Shown piece by piece: positions 42,021 through 51,544 of a stretch of DNA of 64,000 nucleotides. The stretch comes from Afifellaceae bacterium (GTDB taxonomy: Bacteria; Pseudomonadota; Alphaproteobacteria; Rhizobiales; Afifellaceae). The DNA is taken from NCBI GenBank assembly GCA_028284625.1, contig JANQRH010000026.1, forward strand, positions 1 through 64,000, written 5' to 3'. A program made the position numbers and the translations under genes. The notes under the pieces are model-generated. The model was not told the DNA's origin. It saw only the letters and a program-made list of their open reading frames with translations, and did not search any database. Position 1 is the first letter of the stretch. Each line of letters starts with the position of its first letter.

Positions 42021-44273
42021 TCAGCGTCTGCGTCGCCGCGATGGGCGATGTGGCCTCGTCTCGTTCTTCCGCAGGCGTCGTGTCGGCTTCGGGGCGTCGC
42101 GCAGAAGCTCCAGCCGAAGGCTGCCGGCGAAGGGGAGGGCCTCTACGAGCCGCACCTCAACGGCGTCGCCGAGCCGAAACGTCTCGCCGGTCGTGCGGCC
42201 CACGAGGCGATGGTGCGTCTCCTGATGTTCGTAGAAATCCTCGCCGATCGTGGAGATCGGCACAAAGCCGTCGGCGCCGCTTTCCTCCAGCTCGACGAAC
42301 AGCCCGGCGCGCGTGACGCCGCGAATGCGCCCCTCGAAATGCGCGCCGACGCGCTCCGCCAGCCATGTTGCGATGAGCCGGTCCACCGTGTCGCGCTCCG
42401 CCGCCATGGCGCGGCGCTCCGCCACGGAGATCTCGCCGGCGATGCGCTCAAGCGCCGTCTCCTCTTCGGCCTTGAGGCCGCCGGGCCCAAGCGACAACGC
42501 CGCGATCAAAGCCCGGTGCACGAGAAGATCGGCGTAGCGCCGAATGGGCGAAGTGAAGTGGAGATAGCGCCGGAGATTGAGGCCGAAATGGCCGATATTC
42601 TCCACTGCATATTCCGCCTGGCTCTGCGAGCGCAGGATCACCTCGTTGACGATCAGCGCATGCGGCGTGTCGGCGACGCGCGCCAAGACACGATTGAACT
42701 GGTTCGGCCTGAGGCTGCCGGCCTTTGGAAAACGCATGTCGAGCGAGCCGAGGAAATCGCGCAGCGCCTCCAGCTTCTCCCACGCCGGCTCGTCATGGAT
42801 GCGGTAGACGATCGGGCTTCTTTTGGCCTCCAGCGTCTCCGCGGCGGCGACATTGGCGAGGATCATGAACTCCTCGATCAGGCGATGCGCATCGAGACGC
42901 GGCGGCACGATGATGCGATCAACCGAACCGTCGTCGTGGAGCATCACCTTGCGCTCCGGCAGGTCGATGGCCAGCGGCTCGCGCTGGTCCCGTTCGCGCT
43001 TGCGCGCGCGATAGGCCGCCCAAAGTGGCCGCAGCACCGGATCGAGCAGCGGCCTGGTTTTAGCGTCGGCATTGCCGTCGATCGCCGCCTGCGCCTCCTC
43101 GTAGGAAAGCTTGGCGGCGGAGCGCATCATCACGCGATGCACTGTGTGATGCGTCTTGTTGCCCTTGGCGTCGATGCGCATGCGGATTGCGAGCGCCGGT
43201 CGCGCCTCGCCTTCCCGCAGCGAGCAGAGGTTGTTGGAGATGCGTTCCGGCAGCATCGGTACGACGCGGCCGGGAAAGTAGACCGAATTGCCGCGCCGCA
43301 GCGCCTCGTGGTCCAGTGCCGATCCCGCGCGCACATAATGCGCCACGTCGGCGATCGCCACCGTTACGATGAACCCGCCCGTGCGTTCCGGGTCGGGCGT
43401 AGCGTGGACAGCATCGTCATGGTCGCGCGCATCGGGCGGATCGATCGTGACGAGCGGCAGGTCGCGCCAATCTTCGCGATGCGCCAGGTCGGCCGGCTCG
43501 GCGGTGTCGGCCTCCGCCAGCACGCCGGGCGGAAACTCGTGCGGGATGCCGTGCTCCTCCAAGGCGATCAGGCTGATCGCCTTTTCGGACGACACGTCGC
43601 CAAGCCGCTCCACCACGCGCGCCGTGGCAAGGCCGAAGCGGCCGGATTTCGTCACTTCAACGGAGACCAGTTCGCCATCGCCGGCGCCTTTGGTGGCGCT
43701 TGCCGGCACGACAAGCTCCGCGCCGCGGCGGTCAATGGGGATGACCCGTGCCTCCGCGCTTGCGCCGTCGCCCTGCAGGCGCAGAACGCCAAGCGCCGCC
43801 TTCGGCCGGCGTTCCAGGAGCTTAATGACGCGGCCGGTGAACCCGTCGCCGTCCGGCGTCAGCCGCGCCAGCACGCGATCGCCGATCCCCGGTGCGCGTT
43901 CCTTGCGGAGCTGCTTCTTGCCGCGGGCCGGCGGCGTGGAGATGACGATGCGCGGCGCCGCACCCTCAGCCTCGTCCCACTCCAGCGGCACGCCGATCGG
44001 CTCGCCGTGATCACTCAGTCCTTCCACAACAAGAAGCGTCACGGAGGGGAGGTCGCCCGGCCGGCGAAGCCGTTTGCGACGGCCTTCGATCAGGCCTTCA
44101 CCGGCCATGTCGCGCAGGAGCTCTTTCAGTGCGATGCGTTGTCCGCCCGTGACATTGAAGGCGCGCGCGATTTCCCGCTTGCCCACCTTGCCGGGGGAGT
44201 CCGCGATGTAGTCGAGGATCGCCTGCCGGCTGGGAAGCGCGGGGTCGGCCTTGGCCTTGGTCTTGCGCGCCAC
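42021..44273 (-). CDS. rnr: Ribonuclease R
   Basis: 750 residues from a GTG immediately after the topA stop (TGA-GTG). Domain order is that of RNase R: N-terminal helix-turn-helix (RQAILDYIADSPGKVGKREIARAF), cold-shock domains, the RNB catalytic domain with TIDPPDARDHDDAVHA (active-site aspartates), HYVRAGSALDHEALRRGNSVYFPGRVVPMLP and HFTSPIRRYADLLVHRAL, then an S1 domain (GRIRGVTRAGLFVELEESGADGFVP) and a basic tail (RRLRKNETRPHRPSRRRRR). It is a processive 3'-5' exoribonuclease that degrades structured RNA. The direct abutment suggests translational coupling to topA. Confidence 0.96.
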   Translation of the reverse strand: MARKTKAKADPALPSRQAILDYIADSPGKVGKREIARAFNVTGGQRIALKELLRDMAGEGLIEGRRKRLRRPGDLPSVTLLVVEGLSDHGEPIGVPLEWDEAEGAAPRIVISTPPARGKKQLRKERAPGIGDRVLARLTPDGDGFTGRVIKLLERRPKAALGVLRLQGDGASAEARVIPIDRRGAELVVPASATKGAGDGELVSVEVTKSGRFGLATARVVERLGDVSSEKAISLIALEEHGIPHEFPPGVLAEADTAEPADLAHREDWRDLPLVTIDPPDARDHDDAVHATPDPERTGGFIVTVAIADVAHYVRAGSALDHEALRRGNSVYFPGRVVPMLPERISNNLCSLREGEARPALAIRMRIDAKGNKTHHTVHRVMMRSAAKLSYEEAQAAIDGNADAKTRPLLDPVLRPLWAAYRARKRERDQREPLAIDLPERKVMLHDDGSVDRIIVPPRLDAHRLIEEFMILANVAAAETLEAKRSPIVYRIHDEPAWEKLEALRDFLGSLDMRFPKAGSLRPNQFNRVLARVADTPHALIVNEVILRSQSQAEYAVENIGHFGLNLRRYLHFTSPIRRYADLLVHRALIAALSLGPGGLKAEEETALERIAGEISVAERRAMAAERDTVDRLIATWLAERVGAHFEGRIRGVTRAGLFVELEESGADGFVPISTIGEDFYEHQETHHRLVGRTTGETFRLGDAVEVRLVEALPFAGSLRLELLRDAPKPTRRLRKNETRPHRPSRRRRR

Positions 44274-46922
44274 TCAGTCCAGTTCCGCCGGCGCGTCGGC
44301 CCCGGACTTGGCGCCCGCCGATTTGCGGCTTCGCGCGGCGGGCTTCTTCGCTTTCTTGGCAGGCTTCTTGGCGGCCTTCTTCTTGGCCTTCGGCTTGGCG
44401 CCCTTGGCCGCTTTCTCGGCGATCAACTCAACCGCCCGCTCGACGGTGACGTCTTCAGGCTTCAGATCGCGCGGCAGCGTGGCGTTGATCTTGCCGTGGT
44501 TCACGTAGGGGCCATAGCGCCCCGAGCGAACTGTGAGCGCACCCCCTTCGGCAGGATGCTCGCCGAGATCCTTGACGACCGCCGCAGCATTGCGGCCGCG
44601 GCGGCTGTTCTTCTTCTCCGCAAGCAGCGTGACCGCGCGATTGGCGCCGACGGTGAAGACCTCGTCGACGCTGTCGAGATTGGCGTAGACGCCCTCATGC
44701 GACACAAACGGACCGTAGCGGCCGATACCGGCGGTGATCGGCTTCCCCGTCTCAGGGTGTATGCTGATTTCGCGCGGCAGCGACAAGAGTTTCAACGCGA
44801 CTTCCAGGTCGACCTCATCCACAGCCCAGCCCTTGGGTATGCCGGCGCGCTTTGGCTTCTCGCCGCCCTTCTCAGGGTCAGGGCCGAGCTGCACGTAAGG
44901 GCCGAAGCGGCCGGTGCGCAGCGTCACGGCAAGGCCGGTCTCCGGGTCTTCGCCAAGCTGTACGCCGTCCGGTGAGATGGCCGCCGCGCCGCCATCTTCG
45001 CCGTTAGCCCCGAGCTGACGCGTGAAGCGGCACTCCGGATAGTTCGAGCAGCCGATGAACGCCCCGTAGCGGCCGAGCTTCAGCGACAGCTGGCCGCCCT
45101 CGCAGGACGGGCAGGCGCGCGGGTCACCGCCATTCGCCGGGGCGGGGAAGAGGTGATCGGCCAGGAGATCGTTCAGCGCGTCGATCACCTGCGTGCGGCT
45201 GATCTCGCTCGCCTGCTCGACATTGGCGGTGAAGTCGCGCCAGAAATCCTCCAGCACGCTCTTCCAGGAGAGCTCGCCGGCGGAGATGCGGTCGAGCTTT
45301 TCCTCCAGATCGGCAGTGAAATCGTATTCGACATAGCGGCGGAAGAAATCCTCAAGGAAGGCGGTGACGATCCGCCCCTTGTCCTCCGGCACCAGCCGCT
45401 TCTTCTCCAGCTGGACGTATTCGCGCTTCTTCAGCGTCTCCATGGTCTGCGCATAGGTCGACGGCCGGCCGATGCCGAGCTGCTCCATGCGCTTGATGAG
45501 CGACGCCTCTGTGTAGCGCGGCGGTGGCTCGGTGAAATGCTGAGTAGCCTCGATGGAGTCGCGCGTTGCCGACTCGCCGGACGAGACGGGCGGCAGCCGG
45601 CCGGACTCCTCGTCCTCCTCGTCGTCGCGTCCCTCCTGATAGAGGGTCAGGAAACCGTCGAAGCGGATGACGCTGCCGGTGGCGCGCAGCGCCGCGTCGC
45701 CTTCTGCGCTTTTTGCCGCAATGTCGATCGTGGTGCGCTCCAGCTCAGCCGGCGCCATCTGACAGGCGATGGTGCGCTTCCAGATCAGCTCGTAGAGACG
45801 CGCCTGATCACGGTCGAGGAAGGGCGCGACATCGGCCGGCGTGCGCGACGCGTTTGTCGGCCGAATTGCTTCATGCGCCTCTTGGGCGTTGCGCGCCTTT
45901 GCGCGATAGCGGCGCGGTGCATCGGGGAGATAGCGCGCGCCGTAATCGCGCTCAATCACACGACGTGCCTCGCTGAGCGCCTCCGGCGCCAGGTCGACGC
46001 CATCGGTCCGCATATAGGTAATGAGGCCCGCGGTCTCGCCGCCAATGTCGATGCCTTCGTAGAGTCGCTGCGCAATCCGCATGGTGTGGCTGGCATCGAA
46101 GCCGAGTTTGCGTTGCGCTTCCTGCTGCAAAGTGGAGGTGATGAAGGGCGGCTGCGGGTTGCGCTTTTGCGGTTTCGATTCAACCGATGTGACGGAGAAG
46201 GTCGCCGCCTCCAATAGACGCTTCGCCGCCTCGGCCTGAGCCGCGTTGCCGATCGACAGGCGATCGAGCTTCTCGCCGTCAAGGCCGACGAGACGCGCAG
46301 TGAAGGCTTCGTTGCGCGGTGTGCGCAAATTCGCCACGACCGACCAATATTCCTGCGGGCGGAAGCGCTCGATCTCCGCTTCTCGGTCGCAGACGAGTCT
46401 GAGCGCCACCGATTGCACGCGGCCGGCGGAGCGGGCACCGGGAAGCTTACGCCAAAGCACCGGCGATAGCGTGAAGCCGACCAGATAGTCGAGCGCACGG
46501 CGCGCCAGATAGGCATCCACCAGCGGCTCGTCGATGCCGCGCGGTTGACGCATCGCCTCCTGCACGGCTTCCCTGGTGACGGCGTTGAAGACGACGCGCT
46601 CCACCTTCTTGTCGCGCAGCACCTTCTTGTCGCGCAGCACTTGCAGGACATGCCAGGAGATCGCCTCGCCCTCGCGGTCCGGGTCGGTTGCGAGTATCAC
46701 GCGGTCCGCCCGTTTCACGGCCGCTGCGATGTCCGCCAGACGCTTCTTCGACTTCGCGTCGACCTCCCAATCCATCGAAAAATCCTGGTCGGGTCGGACA
46801 GAGCCGTCCTTGGCCGGGAGATCGCGGACATGTCCGTATGACGCGAGGACTTCGTAGCCCGCGCCCAGATATTTGTTGATCGTCTTGGCCTTTGCGGGCG
46901 ATTCGACAATCACCACGTCCAT
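44274..46922 (-). CDS. topA: DNA topoisomerase I
   Basis: 882 residues. The TOPRIM domain (MDVVIVESPAKAKTINKYLG, ATDPDREGEAISWHV) is followed by the type IA core with active-site Tyr303 (GLITYMRTDGVDL) and AHEAIRPT. A single four-cysteine zinc motif (CPSCEGGQLSLKLGRYGAFIGC...C) and GRYGPYV-type topo C-terminal repeats follow, ending in a Lys/Ala tail (KAKKKAAKKPAKKAKKPAA). It relaxes negative supercoils. An exact 18-base tandem duplication at 46605-46640 encodes VLRDKK twice just after the TOPRIM motif. Confidence 0.97.
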   Translation of the reverse strand: MDVVIVESPAKAKTINKYLGAGYEVLASYGHVRDLPAKDGSVRPDQDFSMDWEVDAKSKKRLADIAAAVKRADRVILATDPDREGEAISWHVLQVLRDKKVLRDKKVERVVFNAVTREAVQEAMRQPRGIDEPLVDAYLARRALDYLVGFTLSPVLWRKLPGARSAGRVQSVALRLVCDREAEIERFRPQEYWSVVANLRTPRNEAFTARLVGLDGEKLDRLSIGNAAQAEAAKRLLEAATFSVTSVESKPQKRNPQPPFITSTLQQEAQRKLGFDASHTMRIAQRLYEGIDIGGETAGLITYMRTDGVDLAPEALSEARRVIERDYGARYLPDAPRRYRAKARNAQEAHEAIRPTNASRTPADVAPFLDRDQARLYELIWKRTIACQMAPAELERTTIDIAAKSAEGDAALRATGSVIRFDGFLTLYQEGRDDEEDEESGRLPPVSSGESATRDSIEATQHFTEPPPRYTEASLIKRMEQLGIGRPSTYAQTMETLKKREYVQLEKKRLVPEDKGRIVTAFLEDFFRRYVEYDFTADLEEKLDRISAGELSWKSVLEDFWRDFTANVEQASEISRTQVIDALNDLLADHLFPAPANGGDPRACPSCEGGQLSLKLGRYGAFIGCSNYPECRFTRQLGANGEDGGAAAISPDGVQLGEDPETGLAVTLRTGRFGPYVQLGPDPEKGGEKPKRAGIPKGWAVDEVDLEVALKLLSLPREISIHPETGKPITAGIGRYGPFVSHEGVYANLDSVDEVFTVGANRAVTLLAEKKNSRRGRNAAAVVKDLGEHPAEGGALTVRSGRYGPYVNHGKINATLPRDLKPEDVTVERAVELIAEKAAKGAKPKAKKKAAKKPAKKAKKPAARSRKSAGAKSGADAPAELD

Positions 46923-47094
46923 GGAATTCTCCGCCTGCCACTGGCGGCCGGGCCGCCTTCGGAAGGCGTCAATTGGATAACGCGCCGCTCCGGGTCAACC
47001 CCTGGTGCAGATGCAACAGTGGTCAATGCGCTGTCGTTTGGTCGGAGTCGCAAGCCGAAATCTCGATATCGAATGTATACGCGTTAAAGTTTGT

Positions 47095-47128
47095 TTGACA
47101 TCTAATCATCAACTAACGCATGTATATT
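47095..47128 (+). promoter_or_regulatory. Candidate promoter of the small gene at 47151
   Basis: TTGACA at 47095-47100 is a perfect -35 box, but the best -10 (TATATT, 47123-47128) is 22 bases away, too far for standard spacing. The block is AT-rich compared with its surroundings. TTAA-N7-TTGA (47084-47098) is a one-mismatch CtrA-type box overlapping the -35, and ATGTATA occurs twice (47074 and 47120 areas). This is a regulated-promoter candidate at most. Confidence 0.3.
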
Positions 47129-47150
47129 TTCGAGTGATCACGGGAACGCG

Positions 47151-47378
47151 ATGGGAGGGTCTTTGGCCAAGGATGAACCGGAATCGACGCGGGCGGAGGC
47201 CGCTGAGCATATCGCCGTGGAGGCGAGTCGGCTCGCCCGGATGGCCAAGCATAACGAATTTCAGTTGCTGGCCTATCTGATCGACATGGTTGTGCTGGAG
47301 GCTTGGCGCGAAGCCGGCGAGGGCGGTTCTGAGTCGGCCGCCCTTGAGGAATTTCGCCGGCTATCGGGCCAGAGCTGA
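47151..47378 (+). CDS. Small hypothetical protein
   Basis: 75 residues: MGGSLAKDEPESTRAEAAEH, then a mainly helical segment IAVEASRLARMAKHNEFQLLAYLIDMVVLEAW and an acidic/Gly tail. It is cytoplasmic by composition (no signal, no membrane helix beyond a short amphipathic one). It faces dprA (stop-to-stop nine bases) and lies in the gap between topA and dprA, two genes that are usually close in this lineage. No family recognised; the AT-rich upstream region argues for expression. Confidence 0.6.
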   Translation: MGGSLAKDEPESTRAEAAEHIAVEASRLARMAKHNEFQLLAYLIDMVVLEAWREAGEGGSESAALEEFRRLSGQS

Positions 47379-47387
47379 GCGGCAAAG

Positions 47388-48515
47388 CTATTTCAGCGAC
47401 ACGCGCTGGCCGGCGTGTCGCTCCAGGCGCCCGGCAAGATCAAGCTCAAGCAGGAGAACAAGTACCGTCCGCGCCGGCACGCCCGTGAAGCGGATGATCT
47501 CGTCGATCTCCACCGGCGTCGGCCCGAGCGCCTCCAAGACCAGTTTCCGTTGTTCGTCACCGGGCTCAGCGCGCACCTCGTCCGATGGCGGCGCGTCGAG
47601 ATCGGACGGCGAGACGCGCGGCGGATCGGCGAGCATCGGCGCCACCGCCTCCACCACATCGGCCGCATTCGTCACCATCCGCGCGCCCTGCTTGATGAGG
47701 TTGTTGGCGCCGGCAGCACGTGGGTCGAGCGGTGAGCCGGGCACCGCCAGGACTTCACGATTCTGTTCAAGCGCCAGGCGTGCGGTGATGAGCGACCCGG
47801 AGCGCTTCGCCGCTTCGACAACCACTGTGGCCAGTGACATGCCGGCGATGATGCGGTTGCGGCGGGGAAAGTCGCGGGCCCGCGGTTCCCATCCCATCCG
47901 CATCTCGCTGATCGCACAGCCGCCAGCATCCAGGATGCGGCTGAACAGAATTTCATTCTCTGAAGGATAGATGACATCGATGCCGCCGGCGAAGACGGCG
48001 ACCGTGCCACCCGTCAGAGCCGCGTCATGCGCGGCCGCATCGATGCCGCGGGCAAGCCCGGACGCAACCACCAGCCCGCTCTCGCCGAGACCCTTTGCCA
48101 ACATCGCCGCCATCTTGCGGCCCGCCACGGAGGCGTTGCGCGCGCCCACCAGCGCGATCGCCGGGCGGACGAGGTGGTCGGAACCGCCACGCATTGCAAG
48201 GAGCGGCGGCGGTGCATCGGCATGGCGGAGCCAGGGCGGATAATCGGGTTCGCCCGAGCCGACGAAGCGCGCGCCGATCCGCTCCGCCGCCTCCATCTCG
48301 GCTTCGGCCTCGCGCTGACCGCAGATGCGGATCGATCGCGCCGCACCGCCACGCCGCGACATGTCCGGAAGCTGATCGAGCGCCGCCTGTGCCGAGCCGA
48401 AATGATTGATCAGCTCGCGAAACGTCGCGGGTCCGACATTCTCGCTGCGTGTGAGCCGAAGCCAGGCCAGCCGCTGCTCATCGCTGAGGGTCACGCCGCC
48501 GGCTTCCACAGGCAA
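47388..48515 (-). CDS. dprA: DNA-processing protein DprA
   Basis: 375 residues from TTG 48515. This start is preferred because AAGGAG lies exactly seven bases upstream; the open frame continues to ATG 48653, but that would overlap plsY by 62 bases. An N-terminal SAM-like helical part (LSDEQRLAWLRLTRSENVGPATFRELINHFGS) precedes the Rossmann-like DprA core (PAIALVGARNASVAGRKMAAMLA, GLARGIDAAAHDAALTGGTVAVFAGGIDVIYPSEN, SGSLITARLALEQNREVLAVPGSPLD). A C-terminal winged helix ends the protein. It loads RecA on incoming single-stranded DNA in transformation. Confidence 0.94.
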   Translation of the reverse strand: MPVEAGGVTLSDEQRLAWLRLTRSENVGPATFRELINHFGSAQAALDQLPDMSRRGGAARSIRICGQREAEAEMEAAERIGARFVGSGEPDYPPWLRHADAPPPLLAMRGGSDHLVRPAIALVGARNASVAGRKMAAMLAKGLGESGLVVASGLARGIDAAAHDAALTGGTVAVFAGGIDVIYPSENEILFSRILDAGGCAISEMRMGWEPRARDFPRRNRIIAGMSLATVVVEAAKRSGSLITARLALEQNREVLAVPGSPLDPRAAGANNLIKQGARMVTNAADVVEAVAPMLADPPRVSPSDLDAPPSDEVRAEPGDEQRKLVLEALGPTPVEIDEIIRFTGVPARTVLVLLLELDLAGRLERHAGQRVSLK

Positions 48516-48591
48516 ATCGCCACTCCTTTTCACAGGACGCTGATCATGGCGGGACTTTGCCGGCGCAACAAGCTTCAGGCCCGGCCGCGGC

Positions 48592-49182
48592 TTATGACTT
48601 GTCGCCGATCCGCGATTCGGTGCCAGTTCTGAGCCGCTTGAGATTGTCGGCATGCCGCACCCAGATGAGGATCGTCGGCACGACGCAGACCATGGCCGCG
48701 AGCGGCTCTCCGAAAAGCAAAAGCGCGGCCGGCGCGGCGATGCTCGCCATCAGCGCCGACAGCGACGAATAGCGCGTGGCGAAAGCCGTCGCGAGCCATA
48801 CCAGCGCGGCCACGATCATCGTCGGCCAGTGGAGACCCAGGAGCACGCCGATAAAGGTAGCAACGCCCTTGCCGCCCTTGAATTTCAGCCAGACGGGAAA
48901 GCAATGGCCGATATAGGCGCCGAGTGCAGCGGCAAGCGCGGCGCCCTGGCCCCAGCGCCATCCGATCCACACGGCAAGCGTGCCCTTCAGCGCGTCGAGG
49001 AGAAATGTGGCCGCCGCCAGGCCCTTATTGCCGGTTCTCAGCACATTGGTGGCGCCGATATTGCCGGAGCCGACGGCGCGGATATCGCCGAGCCCGGCCA
49101 GCCGCGTGAGGACGAGCCCGAAGGGTATCGAACCCAGCAGATAGGCGAACACGAACACGCCGATCAGCAGCGGCCATGTCAT
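48592..49182 (-). CDS. plsY: Acyl-phosphate:glycerol-3-phosphate acyltransferase PlsY
   Basis: 196 residues with about five membrane helices and the three PlsY motifs: [58 protein letters not shown] and the C-terminal helix region ending [22 protein letters not shown]. It makes lysophosphatidic acid from acyl phosphate and glycerol-3-phosphate at the inner membrane. It sits between pyrC' (21 bases) and dprA on the minus strand, an order common in Hyphomicrobiales. Confidence 0.96.
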   Translation of the reverse strand: MTWPLLIGVFVFAYLLGSIPFGLVLTRLAGLGDIRAVGSGNIGATNVLRTGNKGLAAATFLLDALKGTLAVWIGWRWGQGAALAAALGAYIGHCFPVWLKFKGGKGVATFIGVLLGLHWPTMIVAALVWLATAFATRYSSLSALMASIAAPAALLLFGEPLAAMVCVVPTILIWVRHADNLKRLRTGTESRIGDKS

Positions 49183-49203
49183 GTCAGTTGCCCCTGCTGC
49201 GCA

Positions 49204-50499
49204 CTAGCTCTCGTCCTGGAAGGCCAAGCGTCCGCCTACATAGGTGCGCACCACCTTGCCGGTCATGCGCGCGTCCTCAAAGGCGGAGTTTTGCGAGCGC
49301 GATGAGAGCGCCTCCTTCTTCACCACCCAGGGCCGCTCAAGATCGACCAGGATGATGTCGGCCGGTGCGCCGGGCGAAAGCGTGCCCGCCTCCAGGCCGA
49401 GCAGCTTGGCGGGCGTGGTGCTCATCGCATCGATGAGGCGCATCAGCGGCACTTCGCCGGACTGTACGAGCCGCAACCCGGCCGCCAGCATGGTCTCCAG
49501 GCCAACGGCGCCGTCGGCAGCCTCCGCAAAAGGCTGGCGCTTCACCTCGACGTCTTGCGGATCGTGAGCGGAGCACACGACATCGATTGTGCCGTCGGCG
49601 AGCGCTTCAACGACCGCCTGCCGATCCTCCTCGCGGCGGAGCGGCGGCGACATCTTGAAGAAGGTGCGATAGGCGCCGATGTCGTTCTCGTTGAGCGTCA
49701 GATGCGCGACCGCCGCACCGGCGCTGATGCCGTTTCCGGTTTGCTTGGCGCGGCGCAGCTCGGCGGCGGAGGGGCCGCACGAGATCTGCGCGGCGTGGTA
49801 GCGCCCACCAGTCAGCCGCGCGAGCCGGATGTCGCGGTCGAGCATGATTGTCTCCGCCTCAAGCGGAATGCCGGGCAGGCCGAGCCGCGTGGCGGTCTCG
49901 CCTTCATTCATGACGCCGGACTTGGCAAGCTCCGGATCCTCGACGTGATTGACGATTAGCGCGTCGAAATCGCGCCCATAGGTCAGCGCGTTGCGCATCA
50001 CCTTGGCGCTCTTCACCGAATGCCGCCCGTCGGTGAAGGCAACGGCGCCGGCTTCCTTCAAGAGGCCGTATTCGGCGAGCTCGCTGCCCGAAAGCCCGCG
50101 CGTCATCGCCGCCATCGGATGCACACGAACGACGGCAGTGTCGCGCGCGCGACGGAAGACGAAATCGACAAGCGCCGGGTCGTCGATAACCGGTGCGGTG
50201 TCCGGCATGGTCACGATCGCGGTGACGCCGCCCGCCGCGGCCGCACGGCTCGCCGTCTCCAGCGTCTCGCGATGCTCGCCACCGGGCTCGCCCACGAAGA
50301 CCCGCATGTCGACCAGCCCGGGAAGGATCGCCGCACCGGCGCAGTCTATGATTTCCGCGCCATCCGGCGCGCCCTGGTTGGCGGCGTCCGCGCCGGCCGC
50401 GACGATGCGGCCATCGGCAACGATCACCGCGCCGCGCTCGTCCAGGTCGCGCGACGGATCGACGACACGGGCATTGGCGAAGAGCGTCGGCGCGCTCAT
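49204..50499 (-). CDS. pyrC: Dihydroorotase-like protein lacking metal ligands (PyrC'/PyrX type)
   Basis: 431 residues from ATG 50499 (ATGA overlap with pyrB). The amidohydrolase fold is intact but the metal centre is degraded: the DxHxH motif reads [10 protein letters not shown] (residues 64-73, both His replaced by Arg66 and Phe68), the second His of the HxxHxS motif is Gln238 (YHAAQIS), and the catalytic TDHAPH region reads CSAHDPQD. His185 (NHVEDPELA) and His235 remain. This matches non-catalytic dihydroorotase homologues that assemble with aspartate carbamoyltransferase, as described for Pseudomonas PyrC'. An active dihydroorotase must then be encoded elsewhere. Usually annotated simply as pyrC. 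Confidence 0.88.
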   Translation of the reverse strand: MSAPTLFANARVVDPSRDLDERGAVIVADGRIVAAGADAANQGAPDGAEIIDCAGAAILPGLVDMRVFVGEPGGEHRETLETASRAAAAGGVTAIVTMPDTAPVIDDPALVDFVFRRARDTAVVRVHPMAAMTRGLSGSELAEYGLLKEAGAVAFTDGRHSVKSAKVMRNALTYGRDFDALIVNHVEDPELAKSGVMNEGETATRLGLPGIPLEAETIMLDRDIRLARLTGGRYHAAQISCGPSAAELRRAKQTGNGISAGAAVAHLTLNENDIGAYRTFFKMSPPLRREEDRQAVVEALADGTIDVVCSAHDPQDVEVKRQPFAEAADGAVGLETMLAAGLRLVQSGEVPLMRLIDAMSTTPAKLLGLEAGTLSPGAPADIILVDLERPWVVKKEALSSRSQNSAFEDARMTGKVVRTYVGGRLAFQDES

Positions 50500-51446
50500 G
50501 CCACCAGGCCGACGACCTTCGGCAGGCCCTGGCCCAGCGCTTCCAGCACGGCCATGCGCACCGCCACGCCCATTTCCACCTGCTCGCGGATGACGCTTTG
50601 CGTGCCGTCGGCGATCAGCGGATCGATCTCCACACCACGGTTCATCGGGCCGGGATGCATGACGATGGCGTCGGGCTTCGCCGAGGCGAGTTTCTCTTGG
50701 TCGAGCCCCCAGATGCGGAAATATTCGCGCACGCTCGGAATGTAGGCTGCGTCCATGCGCTCCCGCTGCAGCCTGAGCATCATCACCACATCGGCGTCGC
50801 TGATGCCGTCGCGCATCGAGGTGTGCACCTCCACGCCGAGCCGATCGAGGTCGGCCGGAATGAGCGTGGAGGGCGCAACCACGCGGATGCGTGCGCCCAT
50901 TGCGGCAAGCAAAAGGATGTTGGAGCGCGCCACGCGCGAATGCGCCACGTCGCCACAGATCGCCACGACAAGGCCGCCGAGCCGACCCTTGTGGCGACGG
51001 ATGGTCAGCGCGTCGAGGAGCGCCTGCGTGGGATGCTCGTGCGCGCCGTCGCCGGCATTGATGACGGCGCATTCCACCTTCTGTGCCAAAAGCGCCACGG
51101 CGCCGGCGGCGTGGTGGCGCACAACCAGGAGGTCAGGCCGCATGGCGTTCAGCGTCATGGCCGTGTCGACCAGCGTCTCGCCCTTCTTCACCGAGGAAGA
51201 GGAGACCGCCATGTTCATGACGTCCGCGCCGAGGCGCTTTCCCGCTAGCTCGAAGGAGGATTGCGTGCGCGTGGAAGCTTCGAAGAAGAGGTTGATCTGC
51301 GTGCGGCCGCGCAGCGTGGCCTTTTTCTTCTCCACCTGCCGGCTGACGTCGATCGCCGCTTCCGCCGAATCGAGCAGAAAGGCAATATCCTGGGGGGAGA
51401 GGCCTTCGATCCCCAGAAGATGCCTGTGCGCGAACTGAGAAGCCAT
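50496..51446 (-). CDS. pyrB: Aspartate carbamoyltransferase catalytic subunit
   Basis: 316 residues from ATG 51446. Carbamoyl phosphate loop [23 protein letters not shown] (STRT), the [11 protein letters not shown] region, [39 protein letters not shown] and the aspartate-binding LRLQRERM and [11 protein letters not shown] are all present. It condenses carbamoyl phosphate with aspartate in pyrimidine synthesis. The stop overlaps the pyrC' start (ATGA), consistent with a fixed stoichiometric complex of the two proteins. Confidence 0.97.
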   Translation of the reverse strand: MASQFAHRHLLGIEGLSPQDIAFLLDSAEAAIDVSRQVEKKKATLRGRTQINLFFEASTRTQSSFELAGKRLGADVMNMAVSSSSVKKGETLVDTAMTLNAMRPDLLVVRHHAAGAVALLAQKVECAVINAGDGAHEHPTQALLDALTIRRHKGRLGGLVVAICGDVAHSRVARSNILLLAAMGARIRVVAPSTLIPADLDRLGVEVHTSMRDGISDADVVMMLRLQRERMDAAYIPSVREYFRIWGLDQEKLASAKPDAIVMHPGPMNRGVEIDPLIADGTQSVIREQVEMGVAVRMAVLEALGQGLPKVVGLVA

Positions 51447-51544
51447 TAAAGTCGCCCGTATAAGGGCTAGCCTCTTCCGGGGCAATCGCAAGGCGGTTCA
51501 GCGCGCGCCTTGCGCACAGAAAGCGGTGGACGGAAAGACAATCG

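Noticed and set aside
42048..44975. A 975-codon open frame on the plus strand across rnr and topA
   Set aside because: It is antisense to two clearly conserved genes; long shadow frames are expected at this GC content, and the translation (Arg/His-rich) shows no domain.
49204..51072. A possible 622-residue fusion upstream of dihydroorotase
   Set aside because: The extra N-terminal part is pyrB read in the wrong frame; the ATGA overlap at 50496-50499 gives the real start.
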